Shown here: positions 1 through 10,714 of the stretch, in pieces
Layout: every line of letters begins with the position of its first letter
Position numbering within the stretch: position 1 is the stretch's first letter
Assembly: GCA_020543525.1 (NCBI GenBank)
Contig: JAHYIO010000006.1
Location: 682,001-746,000, forward strand
From: Coriolopsis trogii
Lineage: Eukaryota > Basidiomycota > Agaricomycetes > Polyporales > Polyporaceae
DNA length: 64,000 bases
Direction: 5' to 3'
The notes under the pieces: generated by a model
The model's database searches: none
Seen by the model: the letters and a program-made list of their open reading frames with translations, nothing else
Told to the model about the DNA's origin: nothing
Program-made: the position numbers and the translations under genes

Positions 1-1972
1 CGCAGACGTCGAATCAGCAAACGTGAATGACGATGCAGATGCTGCGAAAGCATCCTCAAAAAAGGGCAAGGGCAAGGCGAAGGCCTCAGTGGAGGCAGAC
101 CAGAAACTACGACACCCTCCTCTCGTCAGTGTCGCAGCTATCGTTGGTGGCATGTCTTCCCAGAAGCAACGGCGTATCCTCTCTCGTGGAGTAGACGTTC
201 TGGTTGCGACGCCTGGTCGACTTTGGGATATCCTGCAAGAGGTAAGTTTATGGACTACTTGCTGATCGGCAACGTTGTTGACCTGTTCTTTGCAGGATGA
301 CGAGTTGGCTACACAAATTGAGAGCCTGCGTTTCTTGGTTCTGGACGAAGCGGACAGGATGATCGAGACGGGCCACTTTGCCGAGCTGGATAACATTCTT
401 CGCCTAACCTTGCGGAAGTCAGAGTATGTCGCTATACCTCCTTGCCTTCGGCTTGCCCGTTAATCCACATGCAGCGACGATGCTATAGAGCCGGAGAATG
501 CAGTTGGAGACGATGAGACTGAGCCTGAAGACAGCAAGGCAGGCGTTAAAGCGGGCGAACTGCAGACGTTCGTGTTCTCTGCGACCTTGAGCAAGGACTT
601 GCAGAAGAACTTGAAGAAGCGGTCGTATTGGCGTCGGAGGAAGAATGGCAAGCCCGCTTCGACTTTGGATGACCTTCTGCTGCGATTGGACTTCCGGGAC
701 CCTACCCCTGCCGTGGTCGATATCAGTCCGATTGGGAGCGTCGTCGCGACACTGAAGGAGAGCAAGATCGAATGTCTGACAAGTGACAAGGTATGTTTGC
801 TCTGTACAAGTGCAGTCTGCACTCATGCTCACTCATACACAGGACGCATACTTATACTACTTCCTCCTTCGCTACCCCGGTCGTACCCTCGTCTTCCTCT
901 CTGCCATCGATGGTATCCGTCGCCTCTCGCCTCTCCTCGACCTCCTCGGTATCCCCGCGTTTCCCTTGCACTCTCAGCTCGAGCAGCGTCAACGGCTGAA
1001 GAACCTGGACCGATTCAAGTCCACCAAAAACGCAGTGCTCCTCGCGACGGACATCGCCGCTCGTGGTCTCGATATACCGGCAGTTGATCACGTCGTACAC
1101 TACCAAGTGCCGCGGACCGCTGACACCTATGTCCATCGCAACGGTCGAACGGCGCGTGCGATGAGGCGCGGGTTCAGTCTCCTGATGTGTGCCCCGGACG
1201 AGAGGAAGCTCGTGCGGGCACTGATGCACAGTCTCAGTCGTCGTGAGTGTTCAATGTTGACAGTGTCTATCGTAGGGGAAGCTCACTCGATGCACCACGC
1301 GGACGCGGACGCCAGAGGAAGACGAGATCGCAGAGATGCCGCTGGAGCTGAGCATGCTCGATAAGCTCAAGGCGCGCGTGCAGCTCGCGCGGCAGATCGA
1401 TGCGGCGCAGCACAAGGCGAAGAAGGAGAAGCATGAGCGGAACTGGCTGAAGGAGGCTGCGGAAGCGATGCAGATCGAGCTCGACTCGGACCTCGCCAGG
1501 TACGTTCTCTGTCCTACCCTTGTTCTGGATATGCGTTCTGACTTTGACTCGGGAATGTGTTTTCTGTGTGTTTGTGGTATGGGTAGCGATGACGAGGATG
1601 CGGGGCCGTCGAAGCAGAAGCAGAAAGCGATGGCGGCAAAGATCGCAGGGATGAAGGCGGAGCTGAAAGCCATGCTCGCGCAGCCGCTCGTGGCGCGCGG
1701 GATCTCGACGCGGTACATCACCTCGGGCGCGCGATCGATCGCGGACGACTTGATCGCGGGCGAATGTGCGTTCCCTGCCTCTTGCGTTGGCGTTTGACTT
1801 CGTTTCGTTCTCTGTGCTGACGGGATGCGTTTTACGTTGTGCAGACCACGAAAACATGGTCGGGCTGAAGAAGGTCGAGGCTGGGGACGACCTTATCCAT
1901 GCTAAGGCGCGGAAGACGAAGAAGGCGAAGGTCAAAGAGGAGTTTGAGGAGTGGAATGGTATCGGGGCGTAA
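1..1972 (+). CDS. MAK5: DEAD-box RNA helicase, MAK5/DDX24 type (5' end outside window)
   Basis: 3' part of an ATP-dependent RNA helicase of the Mak5/DDX24 group, which in yeast acts in the nucleolus in 60S ribosomal subunit assembly. Visible motifs in order: VATPGRL (Ib), LVLDEADRM (DEAD box, motif II), FVFSATL (SAT, motif III), then the second RecA lobe with [24 protein letters not shown] (motif V) and HRNGRTARA (motif VI). The Walker A motif and Q motif must lie upstream of base 1. A low-complexity Lys/Ala stretch (around bases 50-100) inserted in the first RecA lobe is typical of this subfamily. Exons are joined by short introns (for example 242-296 and one starting near 789). The C-terminal tail is Lys/Glu-rich and ends at TAA 1970-1972. 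The subfamily assignment rests on the insert and the tail, so DDX24/Mak5 is likely but not proven. Confidence 0.9.
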
Positions 1973-2745
1973 GGGGTGTAATATGCCAGAGGTGGAGGAG
2001 ATTCTAGCTCAAGGTTGGCATCATGTCACATATTATTGCGCCTTGGGTGGATAACTACTGGTCGCTGCGACCGGTGTTCAGGAATCACCGTAGCGGACTG
2101 CAAGATCTCCAATGATTCCATTCTCCGGATGCACTCCGTTTCGCCTCGACAGTGGTGTCCCTGAATGAGCTCTTTCCGGAGAGCAACTCCGAGACAGCTG
2201 GAACCAGGGACCTTGACATAATTAGCGGCAAGCGGGCCATGCTGATTTCCCTCGAATGCTCTATGATTCATGGAGTAGTCTTGAACGGTGTTCGGAACGC
2301 ATGTTGCGCTTCCGTTGCTCCTCCCTTCTGAGTCCATGAGCCATTGAACAAGTCGTGACGCCATTTCCTCTCCCTGAAATTCGATATCTCCGTTCATGCC
2401 GGTCATTTCGAGCGCAAGGAAGACTTCGTTGAGGTTATCTGCTATGGCTGAAACTGAGAAGGCGCATATCATGACGGCAGTTCGGCGCTGTGCAGAGTCG
2501 GGTAGATGATCATAATGTAATGGAACGCATCAGATTCACGGAGTCAATGTTAGTAGTTGAAGTCTAGGCCTTTGGCGCGCGGTAATTGCGAGAAATGTAT
2601 CCTCCTTCCATAACGGGGAGCGTCCGCCGTGCGACAAGGGCGCCGGCGTGAGTCTGAGACTCTTTAATCTCATCCACGACATTCTGCTTTGTCTCAATCT
2701 TTGTCTCTTTCACATAACACAACATCCTCCCACTCACTCTGCACG
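1973..2745. other. Intergenic stretch downstream of the helicase
   Basis: Contains the 3' flank of the helicase and the promoter of the gene starting at 2746. Apart from one weak minus-strand open frame (listed separately) nothing is recognised. The 60 bases before 2746 are pyrimidine- and CACA-rich, as is common just upstream of fungal start codons. Confidence 0.5.
2026..2472 (-). CDS. Possible small hypothetical protein, 148 codons, single exon
   Basis: An open frame of 148 codons without introns, convergent with the helicase. The translation has mixed composition (for example the stretch FEGNQHGPLAANYVK) and no motif I recognise. There is no signal peptide or membrane segment. It could be a lineage-specific gene, a relic, or chance. 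The length is only moderately greater than expected by chance in GC-rich DNA. Function unknown. Confidence 0.25.
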   Translation of the reverse strand: MICAFSVSAIADNLNEVFLALEMTGMNGDIEFQGEEMASRLVQWLMDSEGRSNGSATCVPNTVQDYSMNHRAFEGNQHGPLAANYVKVPGSSCLGVALRKELIQGHHCRGETECIRRMESLEILQSATVIPEHRSQRPVVIHPRRNNM

Positions 2746-3419
2746 ATGGCCTCGCTCGCATCCCCACCACCCTCGCCTCTCTTCGCCCGCTCGGCCTCGA
2801 ACTCGTCCAACGGAAGCCATATGCCGCTCCGAGTCTCCAACGTCGCCAACCTGTTCGTGAAGATGCGGCGACACCGGAACAAGACGAACGCCAAAGCTGC
2901 GAACAAGACACACCATATTCAGTCGTCCTCGGGCGACGAGCCGCTCACGCACCCTGTCTTGACGGGGGAGAACGTCGTGTCCGCGCGCAAGGTGCCGCTT
3001 GAGGAGAGCCAGACGTTCGTCTGCAGAGATGGCGTCGACGCAGCGAAGCTCGTGAGGGCAGTGAGGGGTGCATTGTACCAGAAAGCGTTGGACGTGGGTG
3101 CGAATGTGTTGGTCGACGAACGGTGCGTACACCCTCGATCTTCTTCGGCCCTGTATGCTAACTGCGGATTGCTCTATAGATGGACCTGTACGATATGTGG
3201 GCCTAAGCATCGGCCTGAGGGGACGTTCAGAGTCTACGTGAGTGCTCTATCTCGGCGTTTCTGCCTGCGCATGACCAGGCACTGACGATCCCGTCTTCAT
3301 AGATTCACTACACGGCGAATGGCGCACGCTCGGACCGGCGTGACCCCCAACGACCCGTTGCCCTCGAAAACGTGAAGGACGTCCCAGGGCTGATGACCAT
3401 CGTCGACAGGCTCGATTGA
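2746..3419 (+). CDS. Conserved fungal hypothetical protein, 183 residues, three exons
   Basis: Exons 2746-3122, 3180-3237 and 3303-3419 splice in frame to 183 residues. The ATG at 2746 follows a pyrimidine-rich leader and is preferred to an in-frame one upstream (2689) because the upstream residues are low-complexity Ser/His. The N-terminus is Ser/Pro-rich and likely disordered. The folded part is around residues 70-183 and includes GANVLVDERWTCTICG, RPEGTFRVYIHYT and a short C-terminal segment ending VPGLMTIVDRLD. The paired cysteines in WTCTICG may bind metal or may be structural. I do not recognise a named family. Confidence 0.75.
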
Positions 3420-4078
3420 GTCGCTTTCGATTTTTTCCTCACCTCACCTCGCCTGTTTGTTTTTCTCCATCTCCTTTGACCACGATCCTTCACCTTTCCT
3501 TCACGCCCACACCCTCATACCTTACGGACTGCACGGACTCTGTACAAGTACTCGGAAAAGATTTATCGTACGCAATGACGACGCTCACATCCCTAATCCT
3601 TCCATTGTACCACAACCTCAGCACACGCGTACCAATCTCTCATAATCCCTATACGAAAGACATGTACATCACCTTCGCAGTTCCCGGTTCCCAGTCTGAC
3701 AACAGAAAGACACGTTCGTTTGTCATTGTACGTATTATTATTGAATCGCGTTTGTCAGTGTACGCTCCCATCGCTCCACGTCGTTTGCACGCCATGCATG
3801 CGTGTCGGAGACGTGTTCGTCAAGCGCTGGATTCGCAGGAAGTGACTCGCATGTGAACCGGGTAGGTGAGTAACTCCCATGGCCTCGACCGTACACTGCG
3901 TCGCTGAAGGCATCTGCGGGATAGGTACGAACGCGCGTGTTCTGGTCCTTGAAGGGCTCCCACGGCGCTGCTTCAGCCTCCGACAGTGGTATCCTCCGAT
4001 ACTTTGCACACCTGATACTACAGTTCGACCTAACTTTTTGAGATGTGTGCGTCGACCTGCGCGAGAACGTCCACACAT

Positions 4079-4242
4079 GGCAGGGATTCCCGCTTTTCGG
4101 GCGGACGAGATCGGGACGAAAAGTCGAAGTTCGTGCAGGTGAACCGTGAAAAGCCACTTGAGTGGCGTCCAACTGACTAGCCTTCCACGAACTTGAACTT
4201 TTCGTCCAAATCTCGCCCTCCTGAGAAGCGGGAATCCCTGCC
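4079..4242. repeat. Imperfect inverted repeat: 62-nt arms, 40-nt spacer
   Basis: Bases 4079-4140 and the reverse complement of 4181-4242 match at about 51 of 62 positions (roughly 82 percent by eye). The outer 17 bases of the arms are identical, beginning GGCAGGGATTCCCGCTT. Flanking sequence outside the arms does not continue the symmetry. The structure resembles a decayed foldback/MITE or an inverted duplication. No target-site duplication is evident. Confidence 0.7.
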
Positions 4243-4732
4243 GTGACAGTATGGGTGCGTAGTTCCTTATAAGTGAGCTCGTGCGGTGTGCCTGTGGTGG
4301 CAGTCTCGGCTGTCGCACTGGCTGTTTAAAGTCTACTGAGCCTGCTTTAGCCTGACTTCTACTATACCCATGATTATTCCGTTTATTGATCTCCATGTTG
4401 ACCCCTGAAACCGCCGAGGTTTGAACGTCGAAGTAACCGTATGTTCTTGGCAACCTCAGGCTTTCGCTGGCTCTTCCGCCCAATCGAATGATTGTATGAG
4501 TTGCAACTACAAACGGTCGTTTTAGGCGTTCAGATGCTGTTCAGCAGCTCGTGGCTATTTACGGCTTCAAGAAGATCACCGAACATTCTCAATGACTTGG
4601 CAATGCCCACGCGACATGTACCATCACCACAAGGCGACCGCACCTCGGTCCCGGGCACCTGCTAGCAGCGTTTGTTTTGGGACACCTCGTGCTATCTATC
4701 TCATCGGAATCCCTGTGTCTACTCTCGCCACT

Positions 4733-4739
4733 GTATAAA
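4733..4739 (+). promoter_or_regulatory. TATA-like element upstream of the HET-domain gene
   Basis: The sequence TGTATAAAGA lies about 40 bases upstream of the ATG at 4777. The spacing allows only a very short leader, so transcription may start close to the ATG. Inference from sequence only. Confidence 0.4.
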
Positions 4740-4776
4740 GACGACGTACCCACAGAGCTTGCGATACACACCACTA

Positions 4777-6206
4777 ATGTGGCTTATCGACACAAGCACC
4801 ATCAACCTGCACTGGGTAGAGAATCCCAAAGAGGAACGCTACGCCATCCTATCGCACTATTGGGACCATGGTATCGAAGGTGAACAATCCTTCCAAGTAA
4901 GTGTCTTCATGATATACCCAATAATGACGCATCGAGGGCATTCACCCAATGATCATAGGATATCAGGAGAGTACACGAAGTCACCCAGCGCGAAGTCAGC
5001 AACCCTCGCCATAGCACCCCTCTCTGGGAGGACATCCGATTCTCGAGGAAAATCCGCGGGGTCTGTGCCTTGGCACATGCAAACGGTTACCGCTACGTCT
5101 GGATAGACACCTGCTGCATCGACCGCACGAACCCCGTCGAGCTCGCAGACGCACTCGCCTCCATGTACTCCTACTATGCGCACGCGCACGTCTGCTACGC
5201 CTACCTCCGCGATGTCTCCCGCTGGGAACCTGTACACGCCGCGTACTCCGCGTTCCGCCGTAGCCGATGGTTCACTCGTCTCTGGACGCTACAAGAGCTC
5301 ATCGCTCCGACCGACGTCGTCTTCCTCTCGCGCACATGGGACGTCCTCGGGACCAAAGACGCGGATTCCCTTGGGGACCTCATCGCGGAGATAACGCGCG
5401 TCCCCATCGAAGTTCTCACCCACCGTGTCCCTCTGAGCGAGGTCAGCGTCGCCCGCCGCATGTCCTGGGCCGCGAGCCGCAAGACGAGCCTCCCGGAAGA
5501 CGAAGCGTACGCGCTCATGGGCCTGTTCGGGGTCCAAATCGCAGTGGCGTACGGCGAGGGGAGGCTCGAGTTCATCCGCCTCCAGCAGGCCATCCTCGCG
5601 CACACGCACGACCAGAGCCTCTTTGCGTGGGGCGGGATCCTTGGATGGGAGAGCATCACCCACGCCCGGTGGGAGCCCCACAGATACATCGGCGACGGAG
5701 AGTTCTTGCATCCAGGTTACCAGCTCTTCGCGGACCGCCCAGCTGCCTTTGGGATAGACTCTGGGGCCGTCTCCCGAATCAGCTTTGAGACCCTCATGGA
5801 GCGCATAGGGCGCACGTTTGAGGGTGAAGCTCCGCCAATGACAATAACGAACCTAGGAGTCCAGCTGCGGCTCCCTATACTCTATTTCCGGGTGCACGAC
5901 CCACACCGAGATACTACACGCTATTTCCACTTAGGCCTGCTCGCGTGCGAGGACAGTCAGGGCCATGTATTGGCTCTCGTCTTGTCCCGGCGCGGGCCTC
6001 AGGCCGCCCCTGGGCTACCCCACGAATACTCTGTGGACTGCATCTGGCAGTTCAACACATTGTATCGGGATTGGCAGGTCCGCGTGGTCACCCTCCCAAG
6101 GTCCAAGCTGGCCGCTCTCGCAAATGCTAGTGCGATACCCATCGAGGAGATTCACATCCTCAACAGCGTGACGGGAAGGCCTCTGGACACTCTTCCTGAG
6201 TTATGA
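4777..6206 (+). CDS. HET-domain protein (vegetative incompatibility type)
   Basis: Two exons (4777-4896 and 4959-6206) give 455 residues. The protein begins MWLIDTSTINLHWV, the usual opening of basidiomycete HET proteins, followed by RYAILSHYW. The HET core includes GYRYVWIDTCCIDR, SMYSYYAHAHVCYAYL, SRWFTRLWTLQELIAP and the WAASRKTS...EDEAYALMGLFGV segment, which ends the conserved region near residue 230. In filamentous fungi HET domains act in non-self recognition and programmed cell death. Most basidiomycete members have no tested function. No NACHT, ankyrin or WD repeats follow, so this is a stand-alone HET protein. The C-terminal half (after about residue 260) is variable. It converges with the Rrm4-type gene. 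Confidence 0.92.
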
Positions 6207-6964
6207 CGACATATTGGATGACAGACGTACCATCATTTCCGCGCATATGTTTCAGTTGCGACAGGCATCGAGGGCCGACCCCGAGGAGATGCCTGCCTAG
6301 GAGGCTTGAGGCGACGGAAGAAAGCCTCACCCTACACCATCCCATCAGGAGACCCAGACGGCTGAAGACCACCCACCGCGGAATTGCAACTTGTGGTGTG
6401 ATCCCTGGCGCGTCTCCGGGCCTCTGGACGGCCGAACCTGCTACCAGCGACAATCCCTCTGTTCTTCATTGTTGGGATTCGCAGGTACAGCGTGGGTACG
6501 AGAGGCAGGTAGGTGCGTGGGTGGAAAAAGACAAAGCAAAAAGTGCAACGGTCGTGAAAGGTCGTAACAGTATGTACGTAACTATTGAGCTGAGAACGAC
6601 GATGACAAGGTGATTGAGGGAGGGGGGCGTGTTAGAAACAAGCAAAGGCGGGGATGTGAAGGTGTTAACCGTGTAACAACGACGGCAGGTATTCCATTAG
6701 ACTAAAGGAGTGATTGTGGTGTGGTGGCAGTAGACAAGCAGAGCGTACGAACACGAAATAGAACGATGGAGCGTGGCTCGAGGCCTTGCGCTCGAGGTGA
6801 CGAGGACGATAGCTTTCACGGGTGGCGTATAGGACGAGAGGGGAACGGTATACAAAACAAGACGGCGGAGAGTATTGGCGCCCACGATACGATCTCTTGA
6901 GATATGCTGGCACTGGGGGATGACTGAGCAGAAACGACATTTGCACAATGGATATCAGCCGCTA
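6207..6964. other. Convergent intergenic region, 3' flanks of two genes
   Basis: About 760 bases between the stop of the HET gene and the stop of the Rrm4-type gene on the other strand. Short open frames on both strands show no domain. It probably holds the two 3' UTRs. Confidence 0.5.
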
Positions 6965-9900
6965 TTACTTGGTTTGCGACGCCTGAACAAGGAGGGCCTT
7001 CTCCTTCAGCACTGCGGGGTAACTGTTCATGAGATGCGCGAGCGGGCGAAGGTCGTCCTGATCCAAGAGAGCGATAGTGATCTTGGGCTATTCGGATGGT
7101 CAGCACAACTGACGCAACACGATGAAAATGACGACATACCGCTCCTTTAATACCGAAAGCCTTTACGACACGCCACCTACGGAAGCGCAACTGTCAATAA
7201 CGTGCGGAGAATGCAGTCTGATTAGACGTACAGCTTGTCACCGAGCTGCTGCTTCTGCTGATTCACCGGCTTGTCGAGTAAGCTATCGATGAATTCATCC
7301 GTCGCTTTCACCACCATAGGATCAGCCTTAGGCAACGGCAGGCCAGTAGCGGACGACGAGTTCGCGAGCCTGATAATCTCGGATGCCGGGAGTCGCGCAA
7401 GCGACGCGATGGTGTAGACCTGCGAGCCACTGGTAGGCGCACTTGGGGTCGCTGGCGATGGACTCGCAGCAGCACTTGGACCACGCGAGGATAGATCGGG
7501 CGTCTGGGGCGAGTCGAAGGACGGCGCGGACACCTTGCGTTGCTGAGGAGTTTGTGGAACGGGAACAGTTTGAACGGCAGGTGTTTGCTCCTCGGTTTCA
7601 TCGACCTCCAGAACCATCTTGGCTTCCGCAATTTTGGCTCGTAGGACTTCGACGTTGAACAAGCACATCGCTCGCTCACGCTTCGGTAGCGACATGAGGA
7701 GGTCTGTGAGGTCCGCAACTTGCGACGACTCGAGTCTCGCCACAGCAGCGAACATCCGATCACGCTCCGACTGGGGAGTAGTGAGCGAGCCAGATGGCGA
7801 CTCCGTTCTTGGTGGCGTCGAGAGTGTGGCGGGCATAGAGAGGGGCGTTGATGGGTGATCGGGGGCCGAGGCGGTCGCGTTCGGCTCGAGCAAACGCGAG
7901 TCCTGCGATGCTGCTGGCGAAGGCGAAGGCGACTTCGAAGGCACAGCAAGGTGGAGAGACTTCTTCACAGCCTGCACCTGTTCCGTGAGCTTCGCTGGGT
8001 CTTGAATACCCTGTACGACCTCGCTGAGGGACAGTCCCACGATTGCCTGCACAACGGACTCGATGTCCTCTGGGGCCACGGTATCCATGTTCTTGATGCG
8101 CCTGTTGAGCTCCCCGGACAGAACTTCCTTCCGAACAACGGGAGAGAGGGCAGAGAGGTCGTCATATCGCATGGGCAAATTGAGCGTACCCGCCAAAGCA
8201 GCCTTGTCCCACAACTTAGTACGCAGAAACGCGCCAAGTGAATGAGGCACGTACATGGTAGAAACTGCCAGAGCTGCGCCGTCCCCTGTCCGGTCGTTCA
8301 TAATGACTCATAACAGGAGACCCCAACACGGCCGGGTGACTGCTAGGACTCGGCCATCCAGCGTAGCTTTCACCCGCCTCGCTAGCCGTTGGACTCGTGG
8401 CACCGCTACTGCTGCGAGGGTGTCCGTTGTGACCTCCGAAGCGCTGAGCGAGCTTCTCTTGCCGAAGCTGCTTAGGCTCGTGCAAACGTACAACGAGTTG
8501 TTTCTGTCCCAGAGTTACTCCGTTCATAGCATTCATGGCCGCGGCGGCTGTGATACACGTTTGTGAGTGACAGGGACTCGACAAGATGAGGTGCAGACCT
8601 ACCCTGATCAGGGGTTTGGTAGGACACAAATCCGAAACCACGACTCTCGCCTTGTTCGTTACGCATGACACGAGCACTGCAGATGATGAGTTACACTGCT
8701 AACAAAGTCAATACACGAATTCAGACCTACCTGACAATCTGTCCGAACTGAAGAAAGGGCGTCGAAACGTGAACTATCCAGCAACGCCCGATAACTAGGT
8801 ACATACCTGACGGAAGTGCGAGAACAGGCTGTTTGAATCAATTGAGGTATCAAGGTTCTATAACCAGAGTTATTTTGGCGCAGCACTATCAACATACAGA
8901 GCCCACCCACTTTGATGAAGAGATTGCATGGATCGATCAGACCGCTGTGACTAGTTGAGCCGGGACCACTCAGAGGAGCTAACTGCACTTGCTGTCCAGG
9001 ACCATGGACGAAGACCGATTGCCGTGGAGGATAAGGTGCGGGGCGGGGAGGTGAATACTACAGGAATCACTATGATGGACAAGTCATACGCAGATTCTGA
9101 TGGGACGTACCTGTGCAGGATAAGGGAACACCGAACCTGACGGGACGAACGACGGCGCATTGGGACTGAACTCGGCCGCGACTCCTCCCGGCGTACGACG
9201 TGGCTGATAGACTTGAACGACAATGTTTTGGCCTTCGACCTCCGCACAATGCATCGCTTCCTCAGCATCACGCGCATCCTCTTCTCTCCAGAACTCGACA
9301 ACGCCTGTATCCTTGCCAAATGGAGCTGGTACCCGTACCGAGGCCAATGCTCCGAACGGACGGAAGAGGTCATAAAGTTGGGAATCAGTGAACCCAGGGG
9401 GGAGTTGTTTGACAAGTCGCGGCGATGCCTGCGGGGGTGGTAGGGGTGTAGGAGGGGTCGTAGAGGGGTATGGGGACAGCGTGAGGGTGGCATGTTGAGG
9501 AAGATTGGGGATGGGACGCCCTTGGAGTGTCGCGAGAGCCTTCTCCGCTGTAGAATACATGCACCATTAGCACCATGTCAAGCATGACTGATAAACAATG
9601 AGGTCTGAAGTGGAGTACACGCAGTTCAACTGCAATCACGCCAGGCAACAGTTGTAGGCCGCGTAAGCCATGGTCTCATTAGTGGTGGATATGGAATGCA
9701 CCTGCTCAATCGAACGCATCGGGCTCACTTGGTGAGCAATGCATTCGTCTTATACGGACACAGCATAATTAGGAATCTTCGCAATCTAGCTCTTTCCCCA
9801 CATTGATGCTTGGCATCCAAGCATTGTCGCGTGAAATGATTCCAAGGAATGGAAATGGGGATTCCTGGACGCATGCAACTGGAAGTGTCGCGTTCCCGAT

Positions 9901-10355
9901 GCCAGGGCCAGCAAGACTCGCGTAGCGAGCTCTGGTGAGGCCATCGCCACAAGCCAGAGGATGTGGGGAAAGTGCGTTGTAGGTCAGAGGCGGGAGTGAG
10001 CGTGTCGTCGCGTATATAGGAGTTTGCCCATATCGGCACACGCTCATCTCATTCTTGCAGCATACACCCACACCGTGCATCCTCTGACTTGTGACCAATG
10101 TGCGAAGCGATGTGTTCTACATCAAGAGGGAGACTCACCCTTCTCGAAGAACTTGAACTCAATCGTTCCCGACAGCGGCCTATTCGACCCATCCCGCACG
10201 ATGTTCGGCCGGAACGGCGCACACGTTCCAAACGCAGTCGCTAGATCTTCGTCTCTCACGAACGGGGGCAAATTTGAGATGTACAGCAGCGGTTCGTGAA
10301 GGTACGGATGAGGAAGCGGGTGCGGCTCCGGAGGCGGGGTATTGTACTCGGACAT
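6965..10355 (-). CDS. rrm4: Rrm4-type RNA-binding protein: three RRMs plus MLLE regions
   Basis: Ten exons, read on the minus strand: 10355-10139, 9547-9111, 9057-8911, 8857-8807, 8747-8731, 8676-8603, 8547-8255, 8202-7232, 7176-7140 and 7087-6965. All junctions keep frame and give 788 residues. RRM1 is about residues 22-95 (LLYISNLPPFV), RRM2 about 116-185 (RLVKQLPPGFTD) and RRM3 about 263-340 (NLFIKNLD, SRGFGFVSY). MLLE/PABC-like helical regions follow at about 413-490, 560-612 and 710-788. The last contains QQKQQLGDKLW, KAFGIKGAPKITIALLD and a PAVLKEKAL ending. This domain order and length match Ustilago maydis Rrm4, an endosome-coupled mRNA transporter, and the orthology is inferred from that. 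Oddities are a 17-nt internal exon (8731-8747) and a first intron of 591 nt. The stop at 7222-7224 in the long exon is avoided by splicing at 7231, which completes the last MLLE domain. Confidence 0.9.
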
Positions 10356-10714
10356 GGCAACGACGAGGACGAGCGGGAAGGAGAGCGGAGGTAGAGTCGG
10401 GTACCGAGGCTGATATGCACGCCGAGGGTGTACGGACCGCGAAGGTGGCGAGGTCGCTGTCGGGAACGACGCGGAGAGGACAAGAGACGATGCCGGGCCA
10501 ACTTGAGAGAAAAAGATCAAGGCCTGCTTACGTAACCGCGCTCCTAATTAACGCGTCTAAGCGCGTCGGCTCACAACCTTCCAAGTTTTAACACGAGTCC
10601 CCTGAACGCTTCGAAGCTCTCAAACGTCCATTGTCTCCCTAATCCAGCATTTTCTTTGCAGAAATAAGACAATAATGAATCCATACAACATGCTCATGGC
10701 AACGAGAAGTACTG
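10356..10714. other. Promoter region of the Rrm4-type gene
   Basis: About 360 bases between the start of the Rrm4-type gene and the stop of transporter A, both on the minus strand. It must hold the Rrm4 promoter and the transporter 3' end. No clear TATA element is seen. Confidence 0.45.

Larger units (their letters stand above)
3420..4776. other. Gene-poor intergenic region holding a long hairpin
   Basis: About 1.36 kb with no convincing gene. Open frames on the minus strand (3738-4483) overlap each other and a hairpin repeat and lack any domain. The stretch just before 4777 carries a TATA-like element for the HET gene. Confidence 0.5.

Noticed and set aside
1251..1935. Minus-strand open frames of 156 and 222 codons
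   Set aside because: They lie antisense to the 3' exons of the MAK5-type helicase, which has family motifs, so they are frame shadows.
3738..4483. Minus-strand open frames of 144 and 242 codons
   Set aside because: They overlap each other in different frames and run across the inverted repeat. No domain is visible.
7222..8301. The long last open frame of the Rrm4-type gene taken as a separate 359-residue protein
   Set aside because: Its N-terminus overlaps another exon in a different frame. The splice pairs 8254/8203 and 7231/7177 join it in frame to the RRM exons and to two further MLLE exons.
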